DNA of 64,000 bases. Source: Phymorhynchus buccinoides. Its lineage: Eukaryota; Mollusca; Gastropoda; Neogastropoda; Raphitomidae. The notes under the pieces were generated by a model that was given only the letters and a program-made list of their open reading frames with translations, did no database searches and was not told the origin of the DNA. The position numbers and the translations under genes are program-made. Location: positions 39,023,742 through 39,087,741 of the forward strand of contig CM065690.1 in NCBI GenBank assembly GCA_017654935.2, read 5' to 3'. This document shows positions 58,401-64,000 of the stretch, piece after piece; position 1 is the stretch's first letter, and each line of letters opens with the position of its first letter.

Positions 58401-61400
58401 TATATATGTATATGCCTGTTGGGGGAATGAAATTATATGTTCATACGGATGCTTCCGGTGCTATCACGGGGATACCCTGGGTAATCCCGCTTTTTGGATA
58501 TAATGGGTATGAAATGTTTGCTCTTTGTTGGAAAGTTAAAAATTCAACAATGTTTTTTCTTACCCACCTCCTCGTTGGGAAACAACTCATTCGTAGTGAA
58601 ACGGTAACATGATAGAATAGATTGGATGATTTTAGTTAATATAACTATCTATTCTATCTATATACTTACCGTTTCACTACGATCAAAGGTTCCCACCCAC
58701 CTCCCTCCGACGAAAACATCGTTGCGAGTCGATTAGTCAAAAAATTTATCATGATTCAAAGTTGGCTCCCCGGAAGTGACGTCAGGAAGGGGATCCACAG
58801 CAGCTCAGTGGTATTGCTAAACCAGACCAAGGGAAGTAAGTTAGTCTTGTGAAGACTAAGACTTTTTTGGTCTTTGGTAATTGGCATTAGCTCCAAATTG
58901 GAAGAGATAACTCATTCATTCGTAGTGAAACGGTAAGTATATAGATAGAATAGATAGTTATATTAACTAAAATCATCCATTTGATGGTAAACAGTTTTCT
59001 CTCTCTGTTTTTGGTTTTCAGCGAAATATCCGTCATATTCGTGATTTTGTGTCGATGAAAGATGAAGAGCGTCGTCAGATGCTGCGCAATTTGGCAGAAG
59101 GGGAGTACAGAGACATCATCCAAGTCTGTGGGACTCTGCCTCACGTGGACATGAATATTCGCTCTGAAGGTGAAATAAACTGTGTGCGCATGTGAAAACA
59201 TAAGGATAAAAAGCAATGGACTGCTTTTTAATATCAGGAAGATAACTATCGCATGGATGCAACTTTTCCTGCTATACAAGGATTTCCTGTTCTTGAATTT
59301 TACCAGAAAAGGAATTTCCTTTTTTTAAAATTTGTCAAACAAGATGTGTGTGTGTCTACTGTATTTTTCAAACACTAAAATAAGCATTTGTATAAATTGT
59401 GGAAAAAGCAAACTAAACTACCTTCATAAATCATTTTTTTGTTCAGCTGCAGGGAGACATTACCCCTATATCCCAGCCTTTCAGGGTTATTCATTTTGTG
59501 TAGTTGAACCCATGCTATCGTGGATAAGTCTGTTTGGTTTGTTGTGTTGTTCTCATGGGGTGAATAGTTTCCAGTTCCACTCCCAGTCTACACTGTTAAA
59601 AGCATTTTAACTCGGATAGATACATTCCTTTGTACCAAGATCGGACTTAGCTAGCTTTTCTAGCCCTTTTGGCCTCTCGGATTTTGTATCAGGGTAAAAG
59701 ATTCAAGTAGTACCATCTTTTAATGCTAAGTTTTGTATGCCTCTTCCTTGTTTTCAAGAATGCGTTTCACTGAATGAAAGTTATCTCTTACGTCCACTCG
59801 GCTGCAGAACAGCACACGAACCATCAACGAACTATCATTCAATGCTCTGAGTAGATCCTGGAAGTACTGCAATACCAGTTCTGATCCTGATAAACAGTTT
59901 CACTGATGTTGAATTGTTCTTAGTAGAGTTACAGTGGAAATCGCCTAACTCGAAAACGGTTACCACAAAAGATGGGATAACTCACAATAAATTTTTGCTC
60001 CCAATTTTATCCTTCTTTTGTTTTGTTTATCTCCGAGTCAGAACAGTCCTTTCAATTTTGACTTGCCCATTAAAAGTTAGGTTTTACATCCACTCGGCTG
60101 CAAAACAGCACACATGGGATGAACCATAAACCAACCATCATTCAATGCTCTGAGCAGATCCTGGAGGTACTGCAATACCAGTTTTGATCCTAATAAACAG
60201 TTTAACTGATGTTTGATTTGTTCTTAGTAGAGTTACAGTGGAAACCACCTAACTAAAAAATGGTTACCACGGAAAATGGGATAACTCACAATGAATTTTT
60301 GGTCCCAATTTTATCCTTCTTGTTTTGTTTTGTTTATCTCTGAGTCAGAACACCAGCTATCTCAAAATAGAATTTCAGTCCTTTCAGTTTTGACTTGCCT
60401 GATTTCTACTGTACTTGTTGAGAGCAATTGTACGTTTTTAAGATGAAAGATATTTTTGTTTTTCTGTTTATTTTGTTGTTCCTAGTGCTTGACGAAGAAG
60501 ACTCCACAATCACGGTGGGCTCCATTGTCACCGTAACGGTCAACCTGATGCGCAAAGATATGAAGGCGTTGTTCGAGAAAGAGATCACCGCTGTGGACCA
60601 CTTTGAAGAAGACGAAGCTCCTGCCATCGGAAATGGGGATGAAGAGTTTGATGAAGACGAGGAACACGATGACAGACAGGTAAAATAACCATGCATGCTG
60701 ACTGTCTGTCAATCAAAATAGACTTTGGAAGTTGTTAGCTCATTATATATCCTTGTTGCGGAGTAGTGGGGGTAGTGTAATCAATTGTGGGTTTCTTCTT
60801 TTTTTGTTGTTGTCACCATTAACATTGGACCTTATGGTGAAGTGATTTAGCCGGGCACCAATGATGGGACACCAGCGAAGATTCTGCCCATTTTTGTCAG
60901 GATTGGTTCAGTACTTTGAACTCTGGCGATTGGAACTCACTTTTTCATCACACAGACACACGCATACACACACGCACACACAAACACATGTTCATAGAAT
61001 CGCACAGGCCCCCCCATTGAAATGGCTAGAAAATGATAAAATAATGGCTGTTCATCATAAAGTGAACTGAAACTTCATGTAGCTTAGTGTGTGTTCAGGG
61101 CAACAGTGTGGCAGGAGAGAGCAAGCCCAAGGTGTGGGAGAAGCACAAGAAGGGCAAGAAGAAAGGAGGCAAGGCCAAGAAGAAAGCCAAGCAGCCCTAC
61201 CAGTGGAAAGCAGTCGCGCAGGCCAAAATTGACAAAGAAAATGCTGCAGCCGCGTCGGTAAGCTTTGGAGCTAGTGCTTTGAGATGTCAGAAAAGTTTTA
61301 GTTTTTATAAGACCAGAATGTTTCCTATTGATTTTTTGTTGTTGCTTATTACCATTGTGAAAGCAAGTGAACTTATTTATATCTTTGCTTTGCATTTTTT

Positions 61401-63593
61401 TGACGATAGCTACTGTCCCTAGAGAGAAAACACTGTTTACAGGACAGCATCTTTCTAATATTCTTTTTGCTTATATTTGGTTTTGTTCAGTTGAAGGGGC
61501 GTTGTCATGGTTAGACAAGTTCCTAAAGTTAAAAAGGTGTTTGTTGCTTGGGCCAGTGCTTACTCCATTTTGGAGTTTGACTTCATATTGAAAAATTTAT
61601 ACCGAATAACACCAAGCAGTGACCATGGACAGATAATACTCAAGAGGAAAAAACTATGAAAGCAGACTCGAACACAAATAAAAAATGTGCCGAATGATGC
61701 AAAATCGAATTGGATCATATACTCTGAGTTTATTGGAAGTCACAAACATACATAACTCTGAACATGATCAAGCTGATAGCTTATAATTTGCAAAAAAAGC
61801 GTGTCACCGTTTGCTTGTGTTTCGTCTGCTTTTATGAAGTCTCATTTTGAGAAGAAAGTGCTGTGACATCATGGTTAGACAAGTTCCTAAAGTTAAAAAG
61901 CCTGTCACTTTGTCTAATCTTGACGTCACACCTGGTCCAAGGATTTTCTATATCGCAGAAGTGAGACTAATGGCCAGTTCATCCCTGGCTCTATATATGC
62001 GGCATCACGAGAGTGACTTTTTGTAAATAAAACTGTGTGCTCACTTTATCTTGGAGAATGCGACATAAAAGGTAGGTTAGGGTTAGCGATAGACTTTGCA
62101 GACTGTGGCTAGGTATATAAAAAAACCAATGCTGTGACGTTTTCAAGAGCGTTTTTGGATCCGAACTGAGCATCTGAGTCTCCTTTAAGAAACAAAATGG
62201 CTATCATTTTTTCAAGAAATATTGTGTGTCGTTGTCCTCGCCATACAGCAAGTAATGCGTGCCCTTTTCGCGTCTCACACCGTCAATCCTTTCACCCACA
62301 GAAAGCGCCAGCAGAGGGCGCCAAACCGAAGGCCATCGCGGCAGCAGGGGCATCAGGGGCGGCGGGGGCAGAGAGCGAGGAGGTGGAGGAGGAGGGAGGG
62401 GCGGCCACGGAGTCCGGAGAGGAGAACAACGCCTCTGACGAGGAGCAGGAAGCGGCGGCGGGGGGAGGGGATGCTGCCACTGCCTCCACTGCGAGCAGTG
62501 AGGAGAAGGTCGTGAAGAAGAAGGACAACGAGGACGACGACGAGGACGATGACTGGGATACCTTCAAGATGGAGTCCAAGAAGGAGAACTCCCTGGAGAC
62601 CAAGAAGAAAGAAAGCCACACGGTTCACTGCCCCTTCTTTCCGGCTGTGAGTGGCTGTTGACGGAGCAGTGGCTTTCTTTCGCTTCCTTTTGACCGTCTT
62701 TATGTTAAATGTCTGTCTTTCTCAGTCTCTGGTCGTTCCTGTGTATTTGCTTTTGTTATTTCGTTGATAAGAAACTAATACAAAGAATCTTAATGTGGCT
62801 GAGAGAATGTTTTAAGGTAGTACACTTTCTCTTCTTTTTTTTCTCCCAAACTTTTGGAATATGCCATATACATAACTATGTTCTAATGGTAATAATAATG
62901 ATAATTGGCATTTCGAGTGCTTAATCTTAAATAAGCGCTTACAATAATAAATTAATGAATGAATAAACCATCAAGCAATAGAAACAAATGAACGTCAAAA
63001 ATATGTTACACACACACACACTAAACGAACGCACAGACAGACACACACACACACATTTCGTTTTCATTTCACACGTTTGATTAATGTTCTTTCAGTTATG
63101 TTGTATCTCTGTCATGTTGTTGCACCTAACCTGAATTTCTGTTTTGGAGATATTAAAGTATACTTGAACTTGAACACACACACACACACACACACACACA
63201 TGCACACACACACACACCATGCACACGCACAAACACACGAGCATGGAAGGGACAAAGTACTGTGAAGGGAAATGAAGCAGACTATGATTTGAAGAGAGTA
63301 GTTTTGAGAGAAGACTGAAATGAAGAAAGGGAGTTGGCAGAACGGAGAGGTAAAGGGAGATTAAGGTAATGAAGGTGATGAATGGATTAGAGCATTTCCC
63401 ACTGACTCCCACTTCCTTTTTTATTTTATTGTACAGATGCAGTAAGCCTGAAGGTATGGTAACATTTGAGGCGGTTGTGTCTGGTTGCTTTCAGGAGAAG
63501 CAGGAAGCGTGGTGGTTGTATGTGGCGGACAAGAAGCGGCACTTGCTTATCACAGCCCCAGTCTATGTGTGTAGTCTCAAGGAGGAAGAAGAG
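42356..63593 (+). CDS. SEC63: SEC63, ER translocon-associated J-domain protein (partial)
   Basis: Sixteen GT-AG exons keep phase throughout: 42356-42455, 42904-43018, 43532-43647, 45036-45097, 45281-45339, 46470-46520, 47739-47847, 48200-48294, 49147-49282, 49925-50017, 51113-51258, 59022-59169, 60486-60679, 61099-61257, 62302-62646 and 63495-63593. They give about 676 residues with strong similarity to animal SEC63: a membrane helix, J domain with HPD, a second helix, the SEC63 (Brl) helical domain, an acidic/basic linker and the start of the beta-sandwich. The family sits in the ER membrane with Sec61 and Sec62, and its lumenal J domain recruits BiP to drive protein import. The N-terminal ~50 residues and the C-terminal end are outside the sequence. 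The DIRS element lies in the 51259-59021 intron. Confidence 0.96.
42904..45339 (+). other. SEC63: SEC63 second membrane helix and J domain (four exons)
   Basis: Exon 42904-43018 encodes the helix GVLIIGWIIFFLLAYKV. Exon 43532-43647 holds most of the J domain with the invariant HPD (SLVYHPDKETGDEKRF), which stimulates Hsp70 ATPase. Exons 45036-45097 and 45281-45339 complete it with LTDEESRKNWEEYGNPDGPE and FGIALPKWIVERENS. The HPD and following helix are intact, so the domain should be functional. Confidence 0.95.
43681..44290. mobile_element. Tigger-like DNA element, about 600 bp
   Basis: TA + CAGTCAACCCCCTCTTTTAA at the left and GAGGGGGTCGACTG + TA at the right. It contains CGCGAGATCGGACC repeated three times (43960-44010). 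No transposase frame is present. It lies in the SEC63 intron after the J-domain exon. Confidence 0.75.
45442..46078. mobile_element. DNA element with ACCGTATTTTGCGGAC ends
   Basis: ACCGTATTTTGCGGACTACA at the left is mirrored by GTAGTCCGTAAAATACG at the right (about 640 bp). Shorter members with the same TATAAGGCG/AAATACGG text occur near 3520-3900, 8938, 27825-27975 and 28115-28275. An 88-codon ORF inside has no recognised domain. Confidence 0.65.
46470..46520 (+). CDS. SEC63: SEC63 exon, third membrane helix
   Basis: This 51-base micro-exon encodes 17 residues, VLAVYGLVFMIILPVVV, the membrane pass that follows the J domain in the family. It is bounded by CACAG and GTTAGT. Confidence 0.9.
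46749..47310. mobile_element. TTAA-bounded intronic element
   Basis: TTAACTCTCTACACGAGATG at the left and GGCCAGTGTTGAATGAGTTAA at the right. The right end is homologous to 12775-12795. It includes an ACGTCCTCCAGCCTGGAACA repeat fragment at 46779-46830. Confidence 0.5.
48577..48756. mobile_element. Tigger-like MITE, compact copy
   Basis: TA + CAGTCGAACCTCCCTATTAA at the left and TAATAGGGAAGTTCCACTG + TA at the right, about 180 bp with perfect TA flanks. It directly precedes a reverse GAA-tailed SINE-like copy (48762-49075). Confidence 0.85.
50283..50498 (+). mobile_element. GAA-tailed SINE-like repeat
   Basis: Truncated at the head, with the middle TTTACTCTGCCTTTTCCCTT and the end GATCAGCGAAGAAGAAGAA. 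Confidence 0.7.
50561..51093. mobile_element. Cluster of CCCTTTCACCGCC-family MITE copies
   Basis: TTAACCCTTTCACTGCCAAC opens the cluster at 50561. Internal starts or ends recur near 50764, 51002, 51045 and 51090, each right end giving GAAAGGGTTAA. The unit appears at least twice in tandem or nested form, ending 20 bp before the SEC63 exon at 51113. Confidence 0.75.
51276..51800 (+). mobile_element. GAA-tail-family SINE, interrupted
   Basis: The head GGGGGTCTTTCATACCAATA and middle end at about 51402. About 290 bp of unrelated sequence intervenes, then the family resumes at TTATCTTTCTGCCTTTCTGG (51701). It directly follows the donor at 51259. Confidence 0.6.
52340..52402 (+). repeat. TTA microsatellite with LINE-type tail
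   Basis: AGAATGTGCGCTGTATAAAT, GTCA, then about 11 TTA/ATT units. Only the tail of an element is preserved. Confidence 0.75.
52506..52719 (+). repeat. DIRS left inverted terminal repeat
   Basis: From GTTACCGTTTCACTACGAAT to AATCATAATAAATTTTTT it mirrors 58739-58942 with few differences (for example AGTTGCTCC against AGTTGGCTCC). The outermost ~25 bases differ from those of the right end, which is normal for the class. Confidence 0.95.
52935..55385 (+). CDS. DIRS ORF1, gag-like protein
   Basis: An 816-residue frame beginning at the first ATG after the left repeat. Residues ~10-90 are almost pure Ser/Lys/Pro low complexity, the middle is Arg/Asp/Thr-rich with no known fold visible, and ~600-700 looks helical (AVLRAASLATSMLQTLSQIV). 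The C terminus is Arg/Ser/Gly/Phe-rich (RFPYNQSSGQRHRP), suited to nucleic-acid binding. No zinc knuckle is present, as is usual for DIRS. Its stop is 15 bases before the first ATG of the RT frame. Confidence 0.85.
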   Translation: MSDIGVTSVPSASTSSSKQSRDEKGKFLSTPTPSSSSSSKKESSSKSRSSSSSSSSKKKVPPPPPLLPTHSSSSTSAVSVPSVEQTEHVISLVDSSTLVSDMLAELQNKGLVLVPSSSLVSMSGGSMRPTTTRTSTKLDCDSVPLDEPPSLADENLRDRVPYHSRSFDGFETAVSTSYSTDQLASLERKTGIPIFPMDENLDGHFSDRRERTRTDTVPVYDSRSRECVIPRMDSPRNWQIRNSRPVSPPGLSGCGSMARGWKKSGHVRSQTGTRHGDSGRPWGEADNGSVIREPMKHGHVTLETATRTGSTVPVGTVGTDRIRTTSVDPSERTMLSRRRTVSATERFSTDETPHGLPSRNSGLGLHVSPVEDDFLPPYSEDDSEFDSAVRDEVRRVMRERFSDHQHPGDETDQDVDRFSRVEQGSFCSEPPVQVEPVPSTGNYQGYLDILRPYCQDIKPMPLSESNSSKEQPQFFGELQAPKEARLALHTSPFIRQELRRADSILWTQPQILTEEDDGPPPRQPDPIPSRAGTFLKKDFFPPFQLSSTFVPVPSHSSVSPQEKQSLDFRPQRGQSTTVSFSQSSFNNLERSSYAVLRAASLATSMLQTLSQIVGSTTTAKPEDFSLLESIDELALGVCLASLNKAVNSISSVASSTRVQLAATYRDSVVRACKLRLDLEERSTLRSCPSHPSATFHPNTVKDVLEGSKKRRNDLSQEQLMMWARKAASQSFAAPQPKRARTEFKPASHTPSRMMSSRGRVSRFPYNQSSGQRHRPAFQSTPPSSARGSSFSGRGSAASGPPRFSRTAFSGRKQPFH
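55400..57346 (+). CDS. DIRS reverse transcriptase, RNase H and methyltransferase-like protein
   Basis: A 648-residue frame. RT: FVVPKKNGEFRPVLDLSPLN at ~97-116, SIDLRDAYFHV at ~143-153, LPFGLSPAPWIF at ~177-188 and the catalytic YLDD at 209-212. RNase H: TDAS with Asp375, the LLELEA glutamate near 408, GDN with Asp432 and ADQLSR with Asp483. A DIRS-type methyltransferase-like tail follows (HVDLFATRFN at ~514-523, AYAYPP at ~553-558). All key acidic residues are present. The protein would copy the element RNA into DNA; this is inferred from family knowledge. Confidence 0.95.
   Translation: MEGPGFSADTSVGSLWECLPSWERLVENTWILQVVRAGYRFQFTQEPPLSSHPISFPAPQDRAKFEALDKEVASLQQKGAIIPVAPVDSGFYSRLFVVPKKNGEFRPVLDLSPLNKYIRTDKFKMETAASIRLSILQNDWATSIDLRDAYFHVGIHPSRQKFLRFVWRQQTFQFVALPFGLSPAPWIFTRVTKELVRIARAQSIRLRVYLDDWLLLASSRALCLSQTETLVQLSASLGFRIHDIKSDLTPSTSFNYLGMSFDTVQFTVRPSDSRILALVESVTALRQKTSASARQLLRLLGLMESVADLLPLARVHKRPLQRLLAQRKISRLQLEHQVMLGDWFLEATEQWTDRAWVNQTVPIRPLQQQLFLHTDASKTGWGAHLDDREASGKWTLAETLFHINLLELEAVARALKSFAVCLTGKWVTVCGDNTTALSYLRRQGGTRSPALSRKAEEILLWAQAKQISLSVEYVPGKLNVLADQLSRKGQILPTEWTIAHQSLLPLWSLWGKPHVDLFATRFNCRLPVYVSPMRDPQALARNAFSMPWTGMSAYAYPPTSLLPKVLEKYSRDLPRLIIIAPFWETSPWFPELTSLSHVPSVPLRLTKDTLLQPRTGVGHANPQLFQLTAWLLCGQACEHADSQNKLWT
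57286..58365 (+). CDS. DIRS tyrosine recombinase
   Basis: 359 residues if started at the ATG at 57286; the same frame is open back to 55210. The catalytic set is visible: Arg in ATARRVSGVHAL (~164-165), HEIR (His295, Arg298), Trp321 and the nucleophile Tyr331 in NFYLRHF. The N-terminal part (SEQTVDLVLKARRQSTNKLY) fits the core-binding domain. It overlaps the end of the RT frame by 61 bases. It would integrate the circular DNA form, replacing the integrase of LTR elements. Confidence 0.93.
   Translation: MATMRSGLRACGLSEQTVDLVLKARRQSTNKLYDIRWASWYGFCLSHDISPLDPSGPEFTQFLAHLHQNRGLSAQTLNGYKASVVHTITVATGKRNPSFSLAIELSHLIDAVRNKSVSSGVRLPQWDLFVVLSFLRDQCEPLASLSFKLLTYKTVFLLSLATARRVSGVHALSGLGSDIEFNSSDQSMTLSFLPEFRAKNQSAQASSPSVTVQSLCTILAPDDTDRFLCPVRALRLYLKRTSQFRGHKRRLFVSLNDKYMKDISKSTISRWLIDAIKLAYSNADKSLPQNPLRAHEIRAISSSLAMIKGVALSSVLEAAYWKSETTFLNFYLRHFSARRQNDTYGIRKLVLAQTPVSLV
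58583..58684. repeat. DIRS internal complementary region
   Basis: It reads as the reverse complement of the left end (to AATAGATTG) fused to the reverse complement of the right end (GGATGATTTTAGTTAATATA and on to CCGTTTCACTACG). In the DIRS replication model this region templates completion of the ends and formation of the circle junction. Confidence 0.93.
58739..58979 (-). repeat. DIRS right inverted terminal repeat
   Basis: AAAAAATTTATCATGATTCA at its inner edge to CGTAGTGAAACGGTAAGTAT near the outer edge, followed by a unique outermost stretch ATAGATAGAATAGATAGTTA to CATCCA. The element ends 42 bp before the SEC63 exon at 59022. Confidence 0.95.
59022..60679 (+). other. SEC63: SEC63 helical domain, second half (two exons)
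   Basis: Exon 59022-59169 encodes RNIRHIRDFVSMKDEERRQM followed by a VCGTLPHVDMNIRSE segment. Exon 60486-60679 encodes VLDEEDSTITVGSIVTVTVN, the start of the first beta-rich segment, and then turns into an acidic stretch (EEFDEDEEHDDRQ). Confidence 0.93.
59790..60410 (+). repeat. Tandem duplication inside a SEC63 intron
   Basis: About 300 bp is present twice. Shared markers in order are ACGTCCACTCGGCTGCA, CATTCAATGCTCTGAG, GTACTGCAATACCAGTT, TAGTAGAGTTACAGTGGAAA and GATGGGATAACTCACAAT or its close variant. The unit combines an ACGTCC-family fragment with a CAGTGGAAA...-type DNA element. Confidence 0.8.
61099..62646 (+). other. SEC63: SEC63 charged linker (two exons)
   Basis: Exon 61099-61257 is Lys-rich (KHKKGKKKGGKAKKKAK, then a PYQWKAVAQAKIDKE segment). 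Exon 62302-62646 is 115 residues, mostly Ala/Glu/Gly/Ser with acidic runs (NEDDDEDDDWDTFKMESKKE). It ends HTVHCPFFPA, the entry to the second beta-sandwich part. The same basic-then-acidic order is found in vertebrate SEC63. Confidence 0.9.
61258..62301. other. SEC63 intron, little recognised
   Basis: GTTAGACAAGTTCCTAAAGT followed by TAAAAA appears twice (61512 and 61873) as a short dispersed duplication. No coding sequence was seen. Confidence 0.45.
62647..63494. other. SEC63 intron with LINE-type tail and CA repeats
   Basis: AATAATAATGATAATTGGCA, then AAATAAGCGCTTACAATAAT and CA arrays at 63006-63055 and 63175-63240 follow the same order as other reverse LINE tails. Confidence 0.55.
63495..63593 (+). 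CDS. SEC63: SEC63 exon, start of the C-terminal beta-sandwich
   Basis: 33 residues, EKQEAWWLYVADKKRHLLIT followed by APVYVCSLKEEEE. It matches the conserved WWLY-ADRK segment of SEC63. It ends in phase 0 at GTAAGC; the remaining C terminus lies beyond the window. Confidence 0.93.
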
Positions 63594-63654
63594 GTAAGCC
63601 GTTGATACTGTCAGTTCAAGGTGTTTTTTACTTCTTTTTTTCCCATTATTTACT

Positions 63655-63965
63655 AAGCTTCTTCTTCGATCACTCAGACAGTTTCCTGTCAATTATGAGC
63701 GCAGATGCATCATGCTGCCGTTATGTGCCTAAGTAAGAAATAATTAGGCCGCAGCATGTCCGACTTCGGCTAGAGGAAATCTTTTTGAAAGTGCTTCTTG
63801 AAAAAAGGCAGGTGAATGGACTGGAAAGGCAGACAGATAGTAGATGACAGCAAGCAAAGGGAAAAGGCAAAGAGTGACAGTTTAGAGGAAGTTACAAGCA
63901 CAGAACTTCCATAAGGTGGGGGAACTATTTATGCAAAAGACCCCCCGGTATCCCCATGGGGGGAC
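63655..63965 (-). mobile_element. GAA-tailed SINE-like repeat, reverse
   Basis: CTTCTTCTTCGATCACTCAG at the low-coordinate end and GGGGGAACTATTTATGCAAA near the high end. It is very similar to 48762-49075. Confidence 0.8.
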
Positions 63966-64000
63966 TATTTACTAATCATTTTTATATTCTTTGCCATCAC

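Larger units (their letters stand above)
52506..58979 (+). mobile_element. Complete DIRS-type tyrosine-recombinase retrotransposon
   Basis: A 6,474-bp unit with inverted terminal repeats, three long frames in order (gag-like, RT-RNase H-methyltransferase-like, tyrosine recombinase) and an internal complementary region, which together define DIRS elements. The left end starts CAATCTATTCTATCATG and the right end stops AACTAAAATCATCCA. These ends are fixed by the internal region, which carries both in reverse complement joined as AGATTGGATG. No target duplication is seen, as expected for recombinase-mediated insertion of a circle. No frame is broken, so the copy looks young and possibly active. 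It lies in sense orientation in a SEC63 intron. Confidence 0.96.

Noticed and set aside
62222..62515. Arg-rich 97-codon frame
   Set aside because: Alternative frame of the SEC63 acidic linker exon; the SEC63 frame joins in phase with both neighbours.

Overview
The window looks like a scaffold piece from a large, repeat-rich invertebrate genome. A marine gastropod mollusc is my best guess, from the overall style of the genes and repeats; no marker here proves it. Genes are split by GT-AG introns of about 0.3 to 8 kb. Two runs of exactly 500 N (14110-14609 and 40433-40932) are scaffold joins of unknown true size, so the window consists of three contigs whose order is inferred by the assembler.

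Layout. (1) 1-4344: the 3' half of an unrecognised polytopic membrane protein gene (+ strand), directly after a LINE 3' end. (2) 4345-22253: mostly non-coding DNA with minisatellites, MITEs, LINE fragments on the - strand, and one possible first exon of a - strand gene at 19124-19450. (3) 22254-38233: the 5' twelve exons of a second polytopic membrane protein gene (+), with an acidic Ser/Tyr-rich N terminus; its 3' end is not found before the second gap. (4) 42356-63593: sixteen phase-consistent exons of SEC63, the ER translocon J-protein. Its first exon is missing (probably in or beyond the gap) and its last exons lie past the window.

The clearest mobile element is a complete DIRS-type tyrosine-recombinase retrotransposon (52506-58979) inside a SEC63 intron, 42 bp before the next exon. 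It has inverted terminal repeats, an internal complementary region that joins both ends, and intact gag-like, RT/RNase H/methyltransferase-like and tyrosine recombinase frames.

Two other patterns stand out. The two membrane-protein genes carry local tandem copies of exon edges that straddle splice sites at five places. The non-coding DNA is loaded with short elements flanked by TTAA (at least six unrelated families, typical of piggyBac-type mobilisation), TA-flanked Tigger/mariner-like MITEs, tRNA-derived SINEs, a SINE-like family ending in GAA repeats, and LINE 3' ends that carry CA microsatellites in their 3' UTR.

SEC63 acts at the ER membrane with Sec61/Sec62 and recruits BiP. The two other genes cannot be assigned a function from sequence. 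They may be two halves of one gene separated by scaffolding order, which is a hypothesis only.
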